Shown here in pieces: positions 17,889 to 27,926 of a stretch of DNA of 64,000 bases (positions are counted from its first letter, which is position 1; every line of letters begins with the position of its first letter). Position numbers and translations under genes: made by a program. Source of the stretch: Peiella sedimenti (GTDB lineage Bacteria; Pseudomonadota; Alphaproteobacteria; Caulobacterales; Caulobacteraceae); the NCBI RefSeq assembly GCF_030504955.1, contig NZ_JAUKTR010000003.1, positions 186,001-250,000 of the forward strand. Direction: 5' to 3'. The notes under the pieces are model-generated. The model was not told the origin of the DNA. It worked only from the letters and a program-made list of their open reading frames with translations, and ran no database searches.

Positions 17889-19601
17889 ATGGCTGGGCAG
17901 GTTCACTTCGAGGTCTTCATTCGCAAGACCGCCGCCTCGCCCTGGGCGCTGGAACTGGCCACCGAAGACCGCCAGCTGGCCATGACCGCCGCCGACGACC
18001 TGCTGGCCGACAAGCGCGCCTGTTCCGTGCGCGTATGCAAGGAGACCCTCGATCCCGAGACCATGGAGTTCCAGAGCGTCACCCTGGTGACGAAGGGGCT
18101 CCCGGAGCCCGAGCGCAAGGCTCGCCCCCGCGACGCCGCCGCTCAGCAAGTGTGCAGCGCGCCCCAGGACCTCTATACGCCCCATGCCCGCGAGACCATC
18201 GGCCGGGTCCTGGAGGACTGGCTGGCGCGCAACAACGCCACCGCCTTCGAGCTGCTGCACAGGCCCGATCTGATCGAGAAGCTGGACGCCTCGGGCGTCG
18301 AGTTGCAGCACGCCATTCAAAAGGTGGCCATTCCCGAGAGCCAGGACACGGGCCAGCCCATCCACGAGGTGATCCGCAGCTATCAGGCTCTGGTGCAGAA
18401 AGCGATCGACCGCGTCATCCGCGCCGGGCGCGGCGGCGTCTTCCCCGATCTGAAGACCCAGGGCGTCGCCGCGGTCGCGCACAAGCTGGCCGCCGATCCT
18501 GAGCGCGCCTTCCGAATCGGCGGGGCCATCTGCGCCTTTCTGGCCCCCATGCGCTCGTGGCCCGAGCGACTGGAGGCCATGATGGACCTGGCCGACGCCC
18601 TGCCGGCCGAGCCCCAGCCGCGCGCCCTGGTCCAGGTGGCCCTTGAGCAGGTGCTGTGCGAGATGTTCGCCGACCGCCGCGCCGTGGCGTCGGTGCTGGG
18701 CCCCGATCTGGATCTGGGCGGACAGCTGGCGGCCATGGTGCGCCTGGCCGCCTCGGCCGAGCTGACGCAGCTGGAGCGTATCGATCCGAACATTCCGACG
18801 CACATGCCGGCCCTGACCGGTCCCGCGGCCCGCTTGGGCGCCCGCCTGGCGGCCGGGGACTACAAGCTGCTGGCGGCCAGCCTGACCCGCCGCGTCCTGC
18901 GCGAGCTGATCGGCCCCCGGCGGCTGAGGCCCGCCGACGCCTGGGGCGAGATCGATCTGCTGCGCGCCCTGGCCATGGCCCTGACGGCCGCCGCGGGGCG
19001 CCTTCTCAGCCTGGAGGAGGTGCAGACCGCCTTTATCGAACGTTCCAAAACGCTGGTCACGGCTGATTTCGTGCAGGCCTATCTGGGCGACGACCGAAAC
19101 CCCATGGAGGAGGTCGCGGCCCTGGTGCGGCTCTGCGACAACGTCACCGGCTCGGGCTCCAAGCGCGCGGCCGGCCGCTGGCTGTCGGCGGCCGCCACAA
19201 GCCTCAAGTTCGAAAAGTCGGTGCGGGCCGGCGCCGAGACCCCCGCGCAACGCCTGGCGGGGCTGGCCGCCCTGCAACGCTCGGTGCGCGAAGCGGGCCT
19301 TCTGGACAAGGACGAACAGGACGTTCTCGCCGCCATCGGCGCTGTTGGCGACCTGGTCGAGGCGGACGCCCGGCTGATCGCTCAGCTGGCGCGCTCGCCC
19401 GCGCCGGTGCAGGTGAAGCTGTCGGCGCTGCTGCGCCTGGCGGCCGGCGAGGCGGCCCCGCTGGGCCCCGTGGCCGAGCGCGCCAAGGTCGAGGCCGTCC
19501 GGCTGCTCAAGGCGCCTGAGACCCGCGGGCGGCTGGCCGAGGCGCCGGAAAGCCTGCAGGCCCTGCGCGGCCTGATGCAGCAGGTGGGGCTGGCGGCGTG
19601 A
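17889..19601 (+). CDS. Protein of unknown function, 570 aa, divergent from chvI
   Basis: I do not recognise a family. There is no signal peptide or membrane segment. Residues 1-70 form a compact alpha/beta unit (VHFEVFIRKTAASPWALEL ... SVRVCKETLD) that looks like a separate small domain. The rest, to residue 570, is Ala/Leu/Arg-rich and predicted almost entirely helical, with repeated short helices (LAARLAAG..., LARSPAPVQVKLSALLRL). Codon use matches its neighbours, so recent transfer is unlikely. The product is probably cytoplasmic. Its position head-to-head with chvI suggests a role in the same stress response, and the small 72-aa gene follows 76 bases downstream. Confidence 0.75.
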   Translation: MAGQVHFEVFIRKTAASPWALELATEDRQLAMTAADDLLADKRACSVRVCKETLDPETMEFQSVTLVTKGLPEPERKARPRDAAAQQVCSAPQDLYTPHARETIGRVLEDWLARNNATAFELLHRPDLIEKLDASGVELQHAIQKVAIPESQDTGQPIHEVIRSYQALVQKAIDRVIRAGRGGVFPDLKTQGVAAVAHKLAADPERAFRIGGAICAFLAPMRSWPERLEAMMDLADALPAEPQPRALVQVALEQVLCEMFADRRAVASVLGPDLDLGGQLAAMVRLAASAELTQLERIDPNIPTHMPALTGPAARLGARLAAGDYKLLAASLTRRVLRELIGPRRLRPADAWGEIDLLRALAMALTAAAGRLLSLEEVQTAFIERSKTLVTADFVQAYLGDDRNPMEEVAALVRLCDNVTGSGSKRAAGRWLSAAATSLKFEKSVRAGAETPAQRLAGLAALQRSVREAGLLDKDEQDVLAAIGAVGDLVEADARLIAQLARSPAPVQVKLSALLRLAAGEAAPLGPVAERAKVEAVRLLKAPETRGRLAEAPESLQALRGLMQQVGLAA

Positions 19602-19618
19602 TCAACCCCGCCTGCGAG

Positions 19619-19643
19619 GGAACGCTGGGCGGTTCCTCGAGTT
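19619..19643 (+). promoter_or_regulatory. EcfG-type (general stress sigma) promoter candidate
   Basis: GGAAC at 19619-19623, 17 bases, GTT at 19641-19643, close to the alphaproteobacterial EcfG/SigT consensus (GGAAC-N16/17-CGTT; the base before GTT is A). It lies 35 bases upstream of the 72-aa gene. The same stretch folds into an imperfect stem (19615-19623 with 19632-19639), so a structural role for the repeat is an alternative. Confidence 0.35.
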
Positions 19644-19677
19644 AGCTCTTGCGGGTTCTTCCTGCGGAGCACCGCTA

Positions 19678-19896
19678 ATGAGCATGCGTATCTATCGAGT
19701 CACGGTGGGCCGTCCCGGCGAGGAGCCCCGCACCCTGCAGGTGCCGTCCAAGACCGACATCCAGGCCGGCGATGCCGCCGTCGCCGCCATGTCGGAGGGC
19801 GACTACATCCTGGGCATAGAGGAGGTGGACGACCCCTATCAGCAGACCGACGCCATGCCCGCAGGCACCCAGTCCCACCCGGACCAGATCACCTGA
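19678..19896 (+). CDS. Small conserved-type hypothetical protein, 72 aa
   Basis: Begins MSMRIYRVTVGRPGEEPRTL and contains a predicted beta-helix-beta unit: a strand at residues 3-10, a helix near 28-39 (IQAGDAAVAAMS) and a strand YILGIEEVDD. There is no membrane segment or metal motif. The layout resembles the first 60 residues of the 570-aa protein upstream, though sequence identity is low, so any relation is an inference. The stop at 19896 leaves 125 bases to the next gene. Function is unknown; the promoter candidate upstream would place it in the general stress response. Confidence 0.65.
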   Translation: MSMRIYRVTVGRPGEEPRTLQVPSKTDIQAGDAAVAAMSEGDYILGIEEVDDPYQQTDAMPAGTQSHPDQIT

Positions 19897-19999
19897 TGCA
19901 AAACTTCCGCATCTGATGCGTCACGAACAGCCATAATCGTGCAACGAAGCGCCTCGCTATAAAGGCTTTGCCGCCGCTTTATTGAAGTCCTCTCTGATG

Positions 20000-20010
20000 T
20001 GAACTGTTCA
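20000..20010. promoter_or_regulatory. Perfect 11-base palindrome at the ribosome site of the atypical regulator
   Basis: TGAAC-T-GTTCA directly precedes the GGAGGG ribosome site (20011-20016) of the gene at 20022. This position would suit an autoregulatory operator or a small leader hairpin. It is not a LexA box: the next GTTC lies eight, not seven, bases away. Confidence 0.3.
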
Positions 20011-20021
20011 GGAGGGGGTTC

Positions 20022-20729
20022 GTGTCCGCATACGTCGTCGAGTTGCGAGAGCCGTCGGTTGAATCGGACGTCTCCGTCCAGTGTTCCCGGCCGGACGAGC
20101 GCATCGACGACCTGTTGCTGCAACTGCGTCGCGGCGGTCTTGCGTGCGGCGCCGCCATGAGGGCCGACGCGGGCTCTTCGGCAAGGGTCAATCTGCTCGT
20201 CTGCGACTCCATCCAGTCCATCGACCTGTCCCGCATCATCTCTGTTAGCGGGGGAGCCGCCGTCGCCGTGCTCTGTGACGAGGCGGACGAGGTTGATCGC
20301 GTGCTCAGTCTCGAACTGGGCGCCGACGAAGTCATGCTCTGGAGCCAGGGACCGAGAGAGCGCCTGGCCAGGATACGCGCGTTGTTGCGGCGATCCGGTC
20401 GCCAGGCGGCGCCTCGTTCGTCCTCATCGTGGAGCTTCCATCCCGCCCGGCGGCAGCTGACCGCGCCCGGCGGCGAGACTTACAACGTCACCTCCCACGA
20501 GGCGGACATCCTCATGGAGTTGTCGCGGTCTGACGGCCATTCGGCGTCCCGCGCGCGGCTCGCCGCCAGGCTGGGCGCTCTGGGCGGCAGCGATCGCAAC
20601 GTCGACGGGATCATCAGCCGCCTGCGCCGGAAGATCACCGGGTCCGCTCCGCGCCTTATCTCCACGCTCAGGGGGCACGGGTACTGCCTGGCCGCGCCGC
20701 TGGAGCTCATTGGCGGAGACGCCAGATGA
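20022..20729 (+). CDS. Atypical OmpR-type regulator with degenerate receiver domain
   Basis: 235 aa from GTG at 20022, with the strong ribosome site GGAGGG six bases upstream. Residues about 10-115 align by eye with a receiver: LLVCDSIQ in place of the phospho-site strand, AVAVLCDEADEVDRVLSLELGADEVML in place of the Thr/Lys region. The N-terminal acidic pair is missing, the switch Thr is replaced by Cys and the conserved Lys is replaced (LWSQG). Residues 130-230 form an intact winged helix (TSHEADILMELSR ... VDGIISRLRRKITG ... STLRGHGYCL). It should therefore bind DNA without classic phosphorylation. It overlaps the next gene by four bases. Confidence 0.75.
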   Translation: MSAYVVELREPSVESDVSVQCSRPDERIDDLLLQLRRGGLACGAAMRADAGSSARVNLLVCDSIQSIDLSRIISVSGGAAVAVLCDEADEVDRVLSLELGADEVMLWSQGPRERLARIRALLRRSGRQAAPRSSSSWSFHPARRQLTAPGGETYNVTSHEADILMELSRSDGHSASRARLAARLGALGGSDRNVDGIISRLRRKITGSAPRLISTLRGHGYCLAAPLELIGGDAR

Positions 20730-20956
20730 GCGGGCGCACGCGCATCATCATCGAACTGCCCCTCGAGGCGCAGGATCAGTCCCAGGCCGAAGTCGTGCGC
20801 AAGGCCGAGGCCATCCTGGCCCTCGTGCAGGCCGAGTACGGACCGGCGCGGTTGCGGCTGGCCGGGTTGCGCCCCCCCAGGCGACCGCGTTCTCCCGCCG
20901 CCGCGCCGGAAAGCTATGTGCACTACACGGGCCGCATGCACGAGTATCTGGACTGA
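20726..20956 (+). CDS. Small hypothetical protein, 76 aa
   Basis: Overlaps the regulator upstream (ATGA) and the MarR-like gene downstream (TGATG), so it is the middle gene of a three-gene operon. The N-terminal half is regular alpha/beta (TRIIIELPLEAQ, then a helix EVVRKAEAILALVQAEYG). The C-terminal half is Pro/Arg-rich and ends YVHYTGRMHEYLD. No family recognised. Given the neighbours it may be a regulatory or adaptor protein, but nothing in the sequence shows it. Confidence 0.6.
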   Translation: MSGRTRIIIELPLEAQDQSQAEVVRKAEAILALVQAEYGPARLRLAGLRPPRRPRSPAAAPESYVHYTGRMHEYLD

Positions 20957-21306
20957 TGCTGCATCAACCGCGTCGCCGGCGCCGCAGCACATGCCTGCAG
21001 GCGCTTGAGGCCTTTCGTCGCGCCGCGCCCCGGGGCGGCCTCACCGAACTCCTGGCCTTTCTATATGTGTGCGAAAACGAGGGCGTGAACGTGCGCGAGC
21101 TGGCGCAGCTGTGCGCCATTCCTCCCCTGGCGGCGTCGCGCGCAGCGAGAGCGCTTTCGGCGCCTGGCGGCGGCGGCCTGATCGAACTGCGCCGCAACCC
21201 TTCGGATTATCGCAGCCGCACCCTCCACCTGACCGAACCCGGTCGCGCGCTGCGTGAGCAGGTGGACGAGGCCGTGATTGACGCGGTTCGCATCCAGCAT
21301 CCGTAG
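20956..21306 (+). CDS. MarR-like winged-helix protein, small
   Basis: 116 aa from ATG at 20956, sharing one base with the preceding stop. The N-terminus is Arg-rich (HQPRRRRRST). A winged-helix core follows: LTELLAFLYVCENEGVNVRELAQLC, the recognition helix region PLAASRAARAL, and a wing DYRSRTLHLTEPGRALREQV typical of MarR. Shorter than usual MarR proteins (about 140-150 aa) because the first dimerisation helix is brief. Probably a DNA-binding partner of the atypical regulator two genes upstream. Confidence 0.72.
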   Translation: MLHQPRRRRRSTCLQALEAFRRAAPRGGLTELLAFLYVCENEGVNVRELAQLCAIPPLAASRAARALSAPGGGGLIELRRNPSDYRSRTLHLTEPGRALREQVDEAVIDAVRIQHP

Positions 21307-21393
21307 AATAAAATCACAAATGATCCTAGTTTATCCGCGTCGAATGTAGGGTGTGGCCCATAAGTCGCGGCTTGCGCCAAGCTTCGCAGTTAA

Positions 21394-21407
21394 GATCAGA
21401 TGTGATC
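21394..21407. promoter_or_regulatory. Operator-like palindrome upstream of the TonB receptor
   Basis: GATCA-N4-TGATC at 21394-21407, about 120 bases before the receptor start, inside a stretch (21307-21500) that is visibly poorer in GC than the rest of the window. The MarR-like or OmpR-like products encoded just upstream are candidate binders; this is inference. Confidence 0.35.
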
Positions 21408-21529
21408 CCATCTTCGATATTGATGTTGAGTAATGGCGCCCGAGTGAAGAAATCTTGGCTTTCTCGCGGCAAGGCGCAGGCGTTGCGCTGTGCTGAGCAT
21501 GCCATTCTCTCAAGGGGGATCGAATCGTA

Positions 21530-24661
<3,132 letters not shown>

Positions 24662-24676
24662 GGCGTGACCTTCAAG

Positions 24677-24710
24677 GGCCCCCGCAGCGATGCGGGGGCC
24701 ATTCTTCTTG
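24677..24710 (+). terminator. Intrinsic terminator after the TonB receptor gene
   Basis: Stem GGCCCCCGC (24677-24685) / GCGGGGGCC (24692-24700) with loop AGCGAT, then ATTCTTCTTGG. Nine G/C-rich pairs and a T-rich tail indicate a working terminator; it separates the receptor from the ATG at 24721. Confidence 0.75.
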
Positions 24711-24720
24711 GAGCCGCCAG

Positions 24721-25356
24721 ATGGTTGGAGCGGTCGACTTACCGTTATCCATCGGGGCGGACGGAAGTGCGGACGCCGCCTCGAAGCCCATACTCAGCGA
24801 CACCCAGGTCGTCGATCAGTTGCTGAGAGACCATCTTGTGTGGATCCGCTCCACGATTGCCTACAGCTTCCTTGAGGCGATCCCGCCTCGATGGACCGGA
24901 AACGGAAACTGGCTGGGCGTGCAGCCCTTCACCCACCTCCAGCGTGAAGCTGCACGCGAAGCCTTCGCCCTCATATCCGATATCGTCGGACTGACGTTCA
25001 CAGAAGTACCGGACGCGCGGGTCAATCTCGGCCCGGAGAACCCTGTCATAACTCTGGCCACGTCAACCACCTTATCCGCCACTGGCGTCTCATTCCGGGT
25101 GCGCGGCGGGGCGACAGCGGAGGGGTGGACCTCCCTTGACGGCGCCTACACGCTTTTCGGCCCGAACTGGGGAACAGGCTATGCCCTGGGACAGGTGCTG
25201 CGCTTTGCGGACGGGGATATCTCGCTGGCGCCCGAGGGCCCCGAGCTGCCGCCGAACCTGCAGCCGCAGACTGAAGCCTTCCTCGAACTCGCTCGCCTGT
25301 GGGAAAACGAGACGCTGCTATTACGGCCGATCGAGCACTGGTGGCTGGCGCCCTAG
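24721..25356 (+). CDS. Serralysin-like fragment without the zinc motif
   Basis: 211 aa, no signal peptide. Residues 30-110 resemble the N-lobe of M10 serralysin-type metalloproteases: DHLVWIRSTIAYSF, then FTHLQREAAREAFALISDIVGLTFTEV followed by DARVNLG. In active enzymes an ADIRFG-like strand leads on to HExxHxxGxxH; here the sequence continues PENPVITLATSTTLSATG and no HExxH occurs anywhere. There are no RTX repeats. It could be a decayed protease, a pseudo-enzyme or a separately encoded binding domain. The reading frame is intact with normal codon use. GGAG lies just upstream of the start; the stop overlaps the converging YceI gene by four bases. Confidence 0.6.
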   Translation: MVGAVDLPLSIGADGSADAASKPILSDTQVVDQLLRDHLVWIRSTIAYSFLEAIPPRWTGNGNWLGVQPFTHLQREAAREAFALISDIVGLTFTEVPDARVNLGPENPVITLATSTTLSATGVSFRVRGGATAEGWTSLDGAYTLFGPNWGTGYALGQVLRFADGDISLAPEGPELPPNLQPQTEAFLELARLWENETLLLRPIEHWWLAP

Positions 25357-25928
25357 GCCGAGCGCCGGGCGCTGAGCTGGAAGTTGATCAGCAGGTTGCG
25401 TCCGAACAGCTGCGGGTCCCCCCACGCGCCCTGACCGACGCCGAACAGGGTCCGGTCGATCGTCAGCCTCCCCGTGGCGGTGGCGCGATCCTGCTGAACC
25501 GAGATGCTCGCCGGCACGCGCAGCCGCCGCGTCACCCCCTTCAGCGTCAGGTCGCCCACAACGTCCACGCCATCGGCCCCGCGGGGCGCAAGGGTGCGCG
25601 AGACGAACCGCGCCGTCGGATGCCGGGCCGTGTGCAGCAGATCGGGCTGGCCGAGCAGCTCGTCCGCTTCGCTGACCCCGGTGCGGATCGAGCCTGTCTG
25701 GAGGACGAGCGTGACGCCGCCCCGAGACCGCTGGGCGGGGTCTAAACGCAGGTCCGCGGTCCAGGCGCCGACGTGGCCGCTGATGGACTCGCCGGCGGCC
25801 TGGGCCTGAAAGCCGATGCGGGAGCGGCCGGGATCCACGATCCAGCGCGGCGCCGCCGCCTGGGCCTTCACGTCGGGCGCGACGGACCAGGCCGCGGCGC
25901 CGACCAGAAAAGCGCGGCGCCCGATCAC
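25353..25928 (-). CDS. YceI family exported protein
   Basis: 191 aa with an N-terminal signal (RRAFLVGAAAWSVAPDVKA) that has a twin-arginine pair. The mature part is a YceI lipocalin-like barrel: PRWIVDPGRSRIGFQAQAAG, SGHVGAWTADLRLDP, DVVGDLTLKGVTRRLRVP, LTIDRTLFGVGQG. YceI proteins bind polyisoprenoid lipids such as ubiquinone precursors in the periplasm. It overlaps the start of the cytochrome b561 gene by four bases, and with it and the second YceI gene forms a three-gene operon. Confidence 0.9.
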   Translation of the reverse strand: MIGRRAFLVGAAAWSVAPDVKAQAAAPRWIVDPGRSRIGFQAQAAGESISGHVGAWTADLRLDPAQRSRGGVTLVLQTGSIRTGVSEADELLGQPDLLHTARHPTARFVSRTLAPRGADGVDVVGDLTLKGVTRRLRVPASISVQQDRATATGRLTIDRTLFGVGQGAWGDPQLFGRNLLINFQLSARRSA

Positions 25929-26461
25929 GGCTTGCGACCGGGCGCGCGGCCCAGGCCCATGGGAAAGAGGGCTCCGGGGCCTCCGCTGAGCCGCGCCGCC
26001 AGGGCGCCGGCCAGGTGGAGGCTCAGCAGAATCGCAAGCGCGATCAGCACCCCCAGATGCAGGTCCGCGGCGCGGTCATAGGCGGCCTGACCGACGTCAA
26101 GCGGCAGACGCGGCGCTTCCCACTTCCAGAAGGCGACCGGAAAGGGCAGGGGACTGGCGGAAGCCGCCGCCCATCCGGTTATCGGCGCGGCGACCATGAG
26201 CACGTAGAGCCCCGTCTGCGCGGCTCCGGCCAGGCGCCCGCGCCAGCCGGCGTGCGGCGGCCGCCGTCCGCCCGCCATGCGATTGATCAGCCGGACCGCA
26301 ACGATCAGGAGCAGGGTCAGTCCGAGAGACTTGTGCAACTGAAAGGCGGTCAGCCGGTCCAGCCCCGATGCATTCGCCGCCCACAGGCCGACTCCGGCGG
26401 TCGCCGCCATGAGAGCCGCGGTCAGCCAGTGCAGGACAATGACGCCGAGGGGGAATCTCAC
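25925..26461 (-). CDS. Cytochrome b561 family membrane protein
   Basis: 178 aa from GTG at 26461, chosen because earlier in-frame starts would run into the upstream YceI gene. Four membrane segments; candidate heme histidines are in VIVLHWLTAALM, FQLHKSLGLTLLL, DLHLGVLIAL and LLSLHLAGALAA. A di-heme inner-membrane electron carrier exchanging electrons with the quinone pool is expected. YceI-b561 pairs are common in proteobacteria and suggest a shared isoprenoid-quinone role. The exact start remains uncertain. Confidence 0.85.
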   Translation of the reverse strand: MRFPLGVIVLHWLTAALMAATAGVGLWAANASGLDRLTAFQLHKSLGLTLLLIVAVRLINRMAGGRRPPHAGWRGRLAGAAQTGLYVLMVAAPITGWAAASASPLPFPVAFWKWEAPRLPLDVGQAAYDRAADLHLGVLIALAILLSLHLAGALAARLSGGPGALFPMGLGRAPGRKP

Positions 26462-26483
26462 CTTCGCGGTACCAAGGCGGCGC

Positions 26484-27062
26484 CTATTCAGCCCGTTCCA
26501 GCGCCAGCGCCTCGATGTGGATGGCGACCTCATCGCCGATCAGCTGTTGCGCGGTCGTGATGCCGTAGTCGGACCGCTTGATCCGGCCCTCCAGGGTGAA
26601 GCCGGCGGTGTGCCTGGGGCTGGCGGGATTGCGGCCCAGGCGGTTCAGGACCACGCGGAAGGTCTCGGGCCGCGTCACGCGCCCGATCGTCAGGTCGCCC
26701 GTCACGTCCGCCGTGCGCGCGTCGATCACCCGGACGGATGTCGAGACGAAGCGAAGCTCCGGCGCCTCGGCCCCATTCAGCCAGCGCGGACCACGTACAT
26801 GCTCGTCGCGAGTGGCGTCAGCCGTCCAGAGATCGGCCACCCGGACCGAGGCGGTCACGCGCGACTGGCCGGGATCGGCCTCATCCAGAACCACCTCGCC
26901 CTGGGCGTTGGCGAAGATGCCGTAGACCGAATTGAAGCCGAAGCGGCCGACGCTGAACAGCACCTGGGTGTGGGCGGGGTCCAGGTCATAGGTGCGCGGC
27001 GCCGCCATGGCGGGAGCGGCGCCCAGCGCCAGGGCGACCCAGGCAGCGGTCATGAACTTCAT
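26484..27062 (-). CDS. YceI family exported protein
   Basis: 192 aa with a Sec signal peptide (AAWVALALGAAPAMAAP). The barrel motifs TYDLDPAHTQVLFSVGRFGFNSVYG, ADVTGDLTIGRVTRPETFRV and TLEGRIKRSDYGITTAQQLIGDEVAI are the standard YceI pattern. It differs clearly from the YceI encoded two genes downstream, so the operon carries two specialised paralogs around a cytochrome b561. First gene of the set; 78 bases separate it from the LytTR regulator stop upstream. Confidence 0.92.
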   Translation of the reverse strand: MKFMTAAWVALALGAAPAMAAPRTYDLDPAHTQVLFSVGRFGFNSVYGIFANAQGEVVLDEADPGQSRVTASVRVADLWTADATRDEHVRGPRWLNGAEAPELRFVSTSVRVIDARTADVTGDLTIGRVTRPETFRVVLNRLGRNPASPRHTAGFTLEGRIKRSDYGITTAQQLIGDEVAIHIEALALERAE

Positions 27063-27140
27063 AAATTGTCTCCAGGTGCGCCCCTCGTCCGGCCGAGTTT
27101 CGGCTCAGCGGCCCGCGCGGCGGGAGGCGGTTCGTGGCGC

Positions 27141-27926
27141 CTAGGAGGGGGTTCGTAGCTCAGGTTCGCGAAGCAGGCGCTTTATGTTCGAGCGGTAGGA
27201 GGGCCCGACGCTGATCATGTCGCCATCGCTCGTCTCCAGGGCCATGCCCCCCCAGGCCGTAGTGTGCGAGCGTCTGACGTGGTCGAGGTTGACCATGGCC
27301 GAGCGATGGACGCGCACCATCCGTTCCGAGCCGAAGCGGGCCTCGAGGCTGGTCATGCTGGCTCGCACCAGACCCGTGTCGGGCCCGGCATGGATGCGGG
27401 CGTACTCCCGCTCCGCCTCGATCCAGCGGACATCGGCGATTGAAACCCGGGTGCGGCCGCCGCGTACGGGCACCCAGATATGCTGCTCGCGGAGGGACTC
27501 GGCGGGCAGCGAGCCTCCCAGCGTCTCGAGCGCCTTCAGCCGTTGGGCGGCTGTGGCGTTGTTGAGCCGTTCCCGCGCTCGATCCAAAGCCATACGCAGG
27601 CGCTCGGACGAGGCGGGCTTGACCAGATAGTCCACGGCGGCGCGCTCGAAAGCATCGACGGCGAAGCTCTGAAAGGCGGTGACGTATATGACGGCGGGGG
27701 CGTAGCCCTTGGCCAGGTTGGCGATCAGCTCCAGGCCGTTCAGACCGGGCATGCTGATGTCCAGGATCAGTACGTCGGGACGCTCGCGGTTGATGCGCGC
27801 CAGGGCCTCGCGGCTGTCGCTCAGGGCGCCGATCAGGGTCACCCCCGGGGTCTCGGCCAACAGGCTCTTCAGCCGGTTCAGCGCCGCCGGCTCGTCGTCA
27901 ACCGCGAGAAGCGTCAGGATGCTCAT
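27141..27926 (-). CDS. LytTR-family response regulator
   Basis: 261 aa. Receiver with acidic residues D10-E12 and phospho-acceptor D56 in DVLILDISMPGLNG, Lys in VDYLVKPASSERL. A C-terminal LytTR DNA-binding domain begins IWVPVRGGRTRVSIADVRWIEAEREY and has RVHRSAMVNLDHV. It pairs with the sensor kinase upstream by a four-base overlap. Its position just before the YceI-b561-YceI operon on the same strand makes those genes plausible targets (inference). Confidence 0.93.
   Translation of the reverse strand: MSILTLLAVDDEPAALNRLKSLLAETPGVTLIGALSDSREALARINRERPDVLILDISMPGLNGLELIANLAKGYAPAVIYVTAFQSFAVDAFERAAVDYLVKPASSERLRMALDRARERLNNATAAQRLKALETLGGSLPAESLREQHIWVPVRGGRTRVSIADVRWIEAEREYARIHAGPDTGLVRASMTSLEARFGSERMVRVHRSAMVNLDHVRRSHTTAWGGMALETSDGDMISVGPSYRSNIKRLLREPELRTPS

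Noticed and set aside
17838..19277. 479-codon minus-strand frame across the 570-aa gene
   Set aside because: Low-complexity shadow; it also crosses the shared promoter region with chvI.
20006..20021. GTTC ... GTTC pair resembling an SOS box before the atypical regulator
   Set aside because: Spacing is eight bases rather than seven, and the second GTTC overlaps the start codon context of the GGAGGG ribosome site.
21420..21433. TTGAT-GTTG-AGTAA as a further FNR/FixK box before the TonB receptor
   Set aside because: Only eight of ten positions match, in an AT-richer stretch with no supporting low-oxygen genes nearby.
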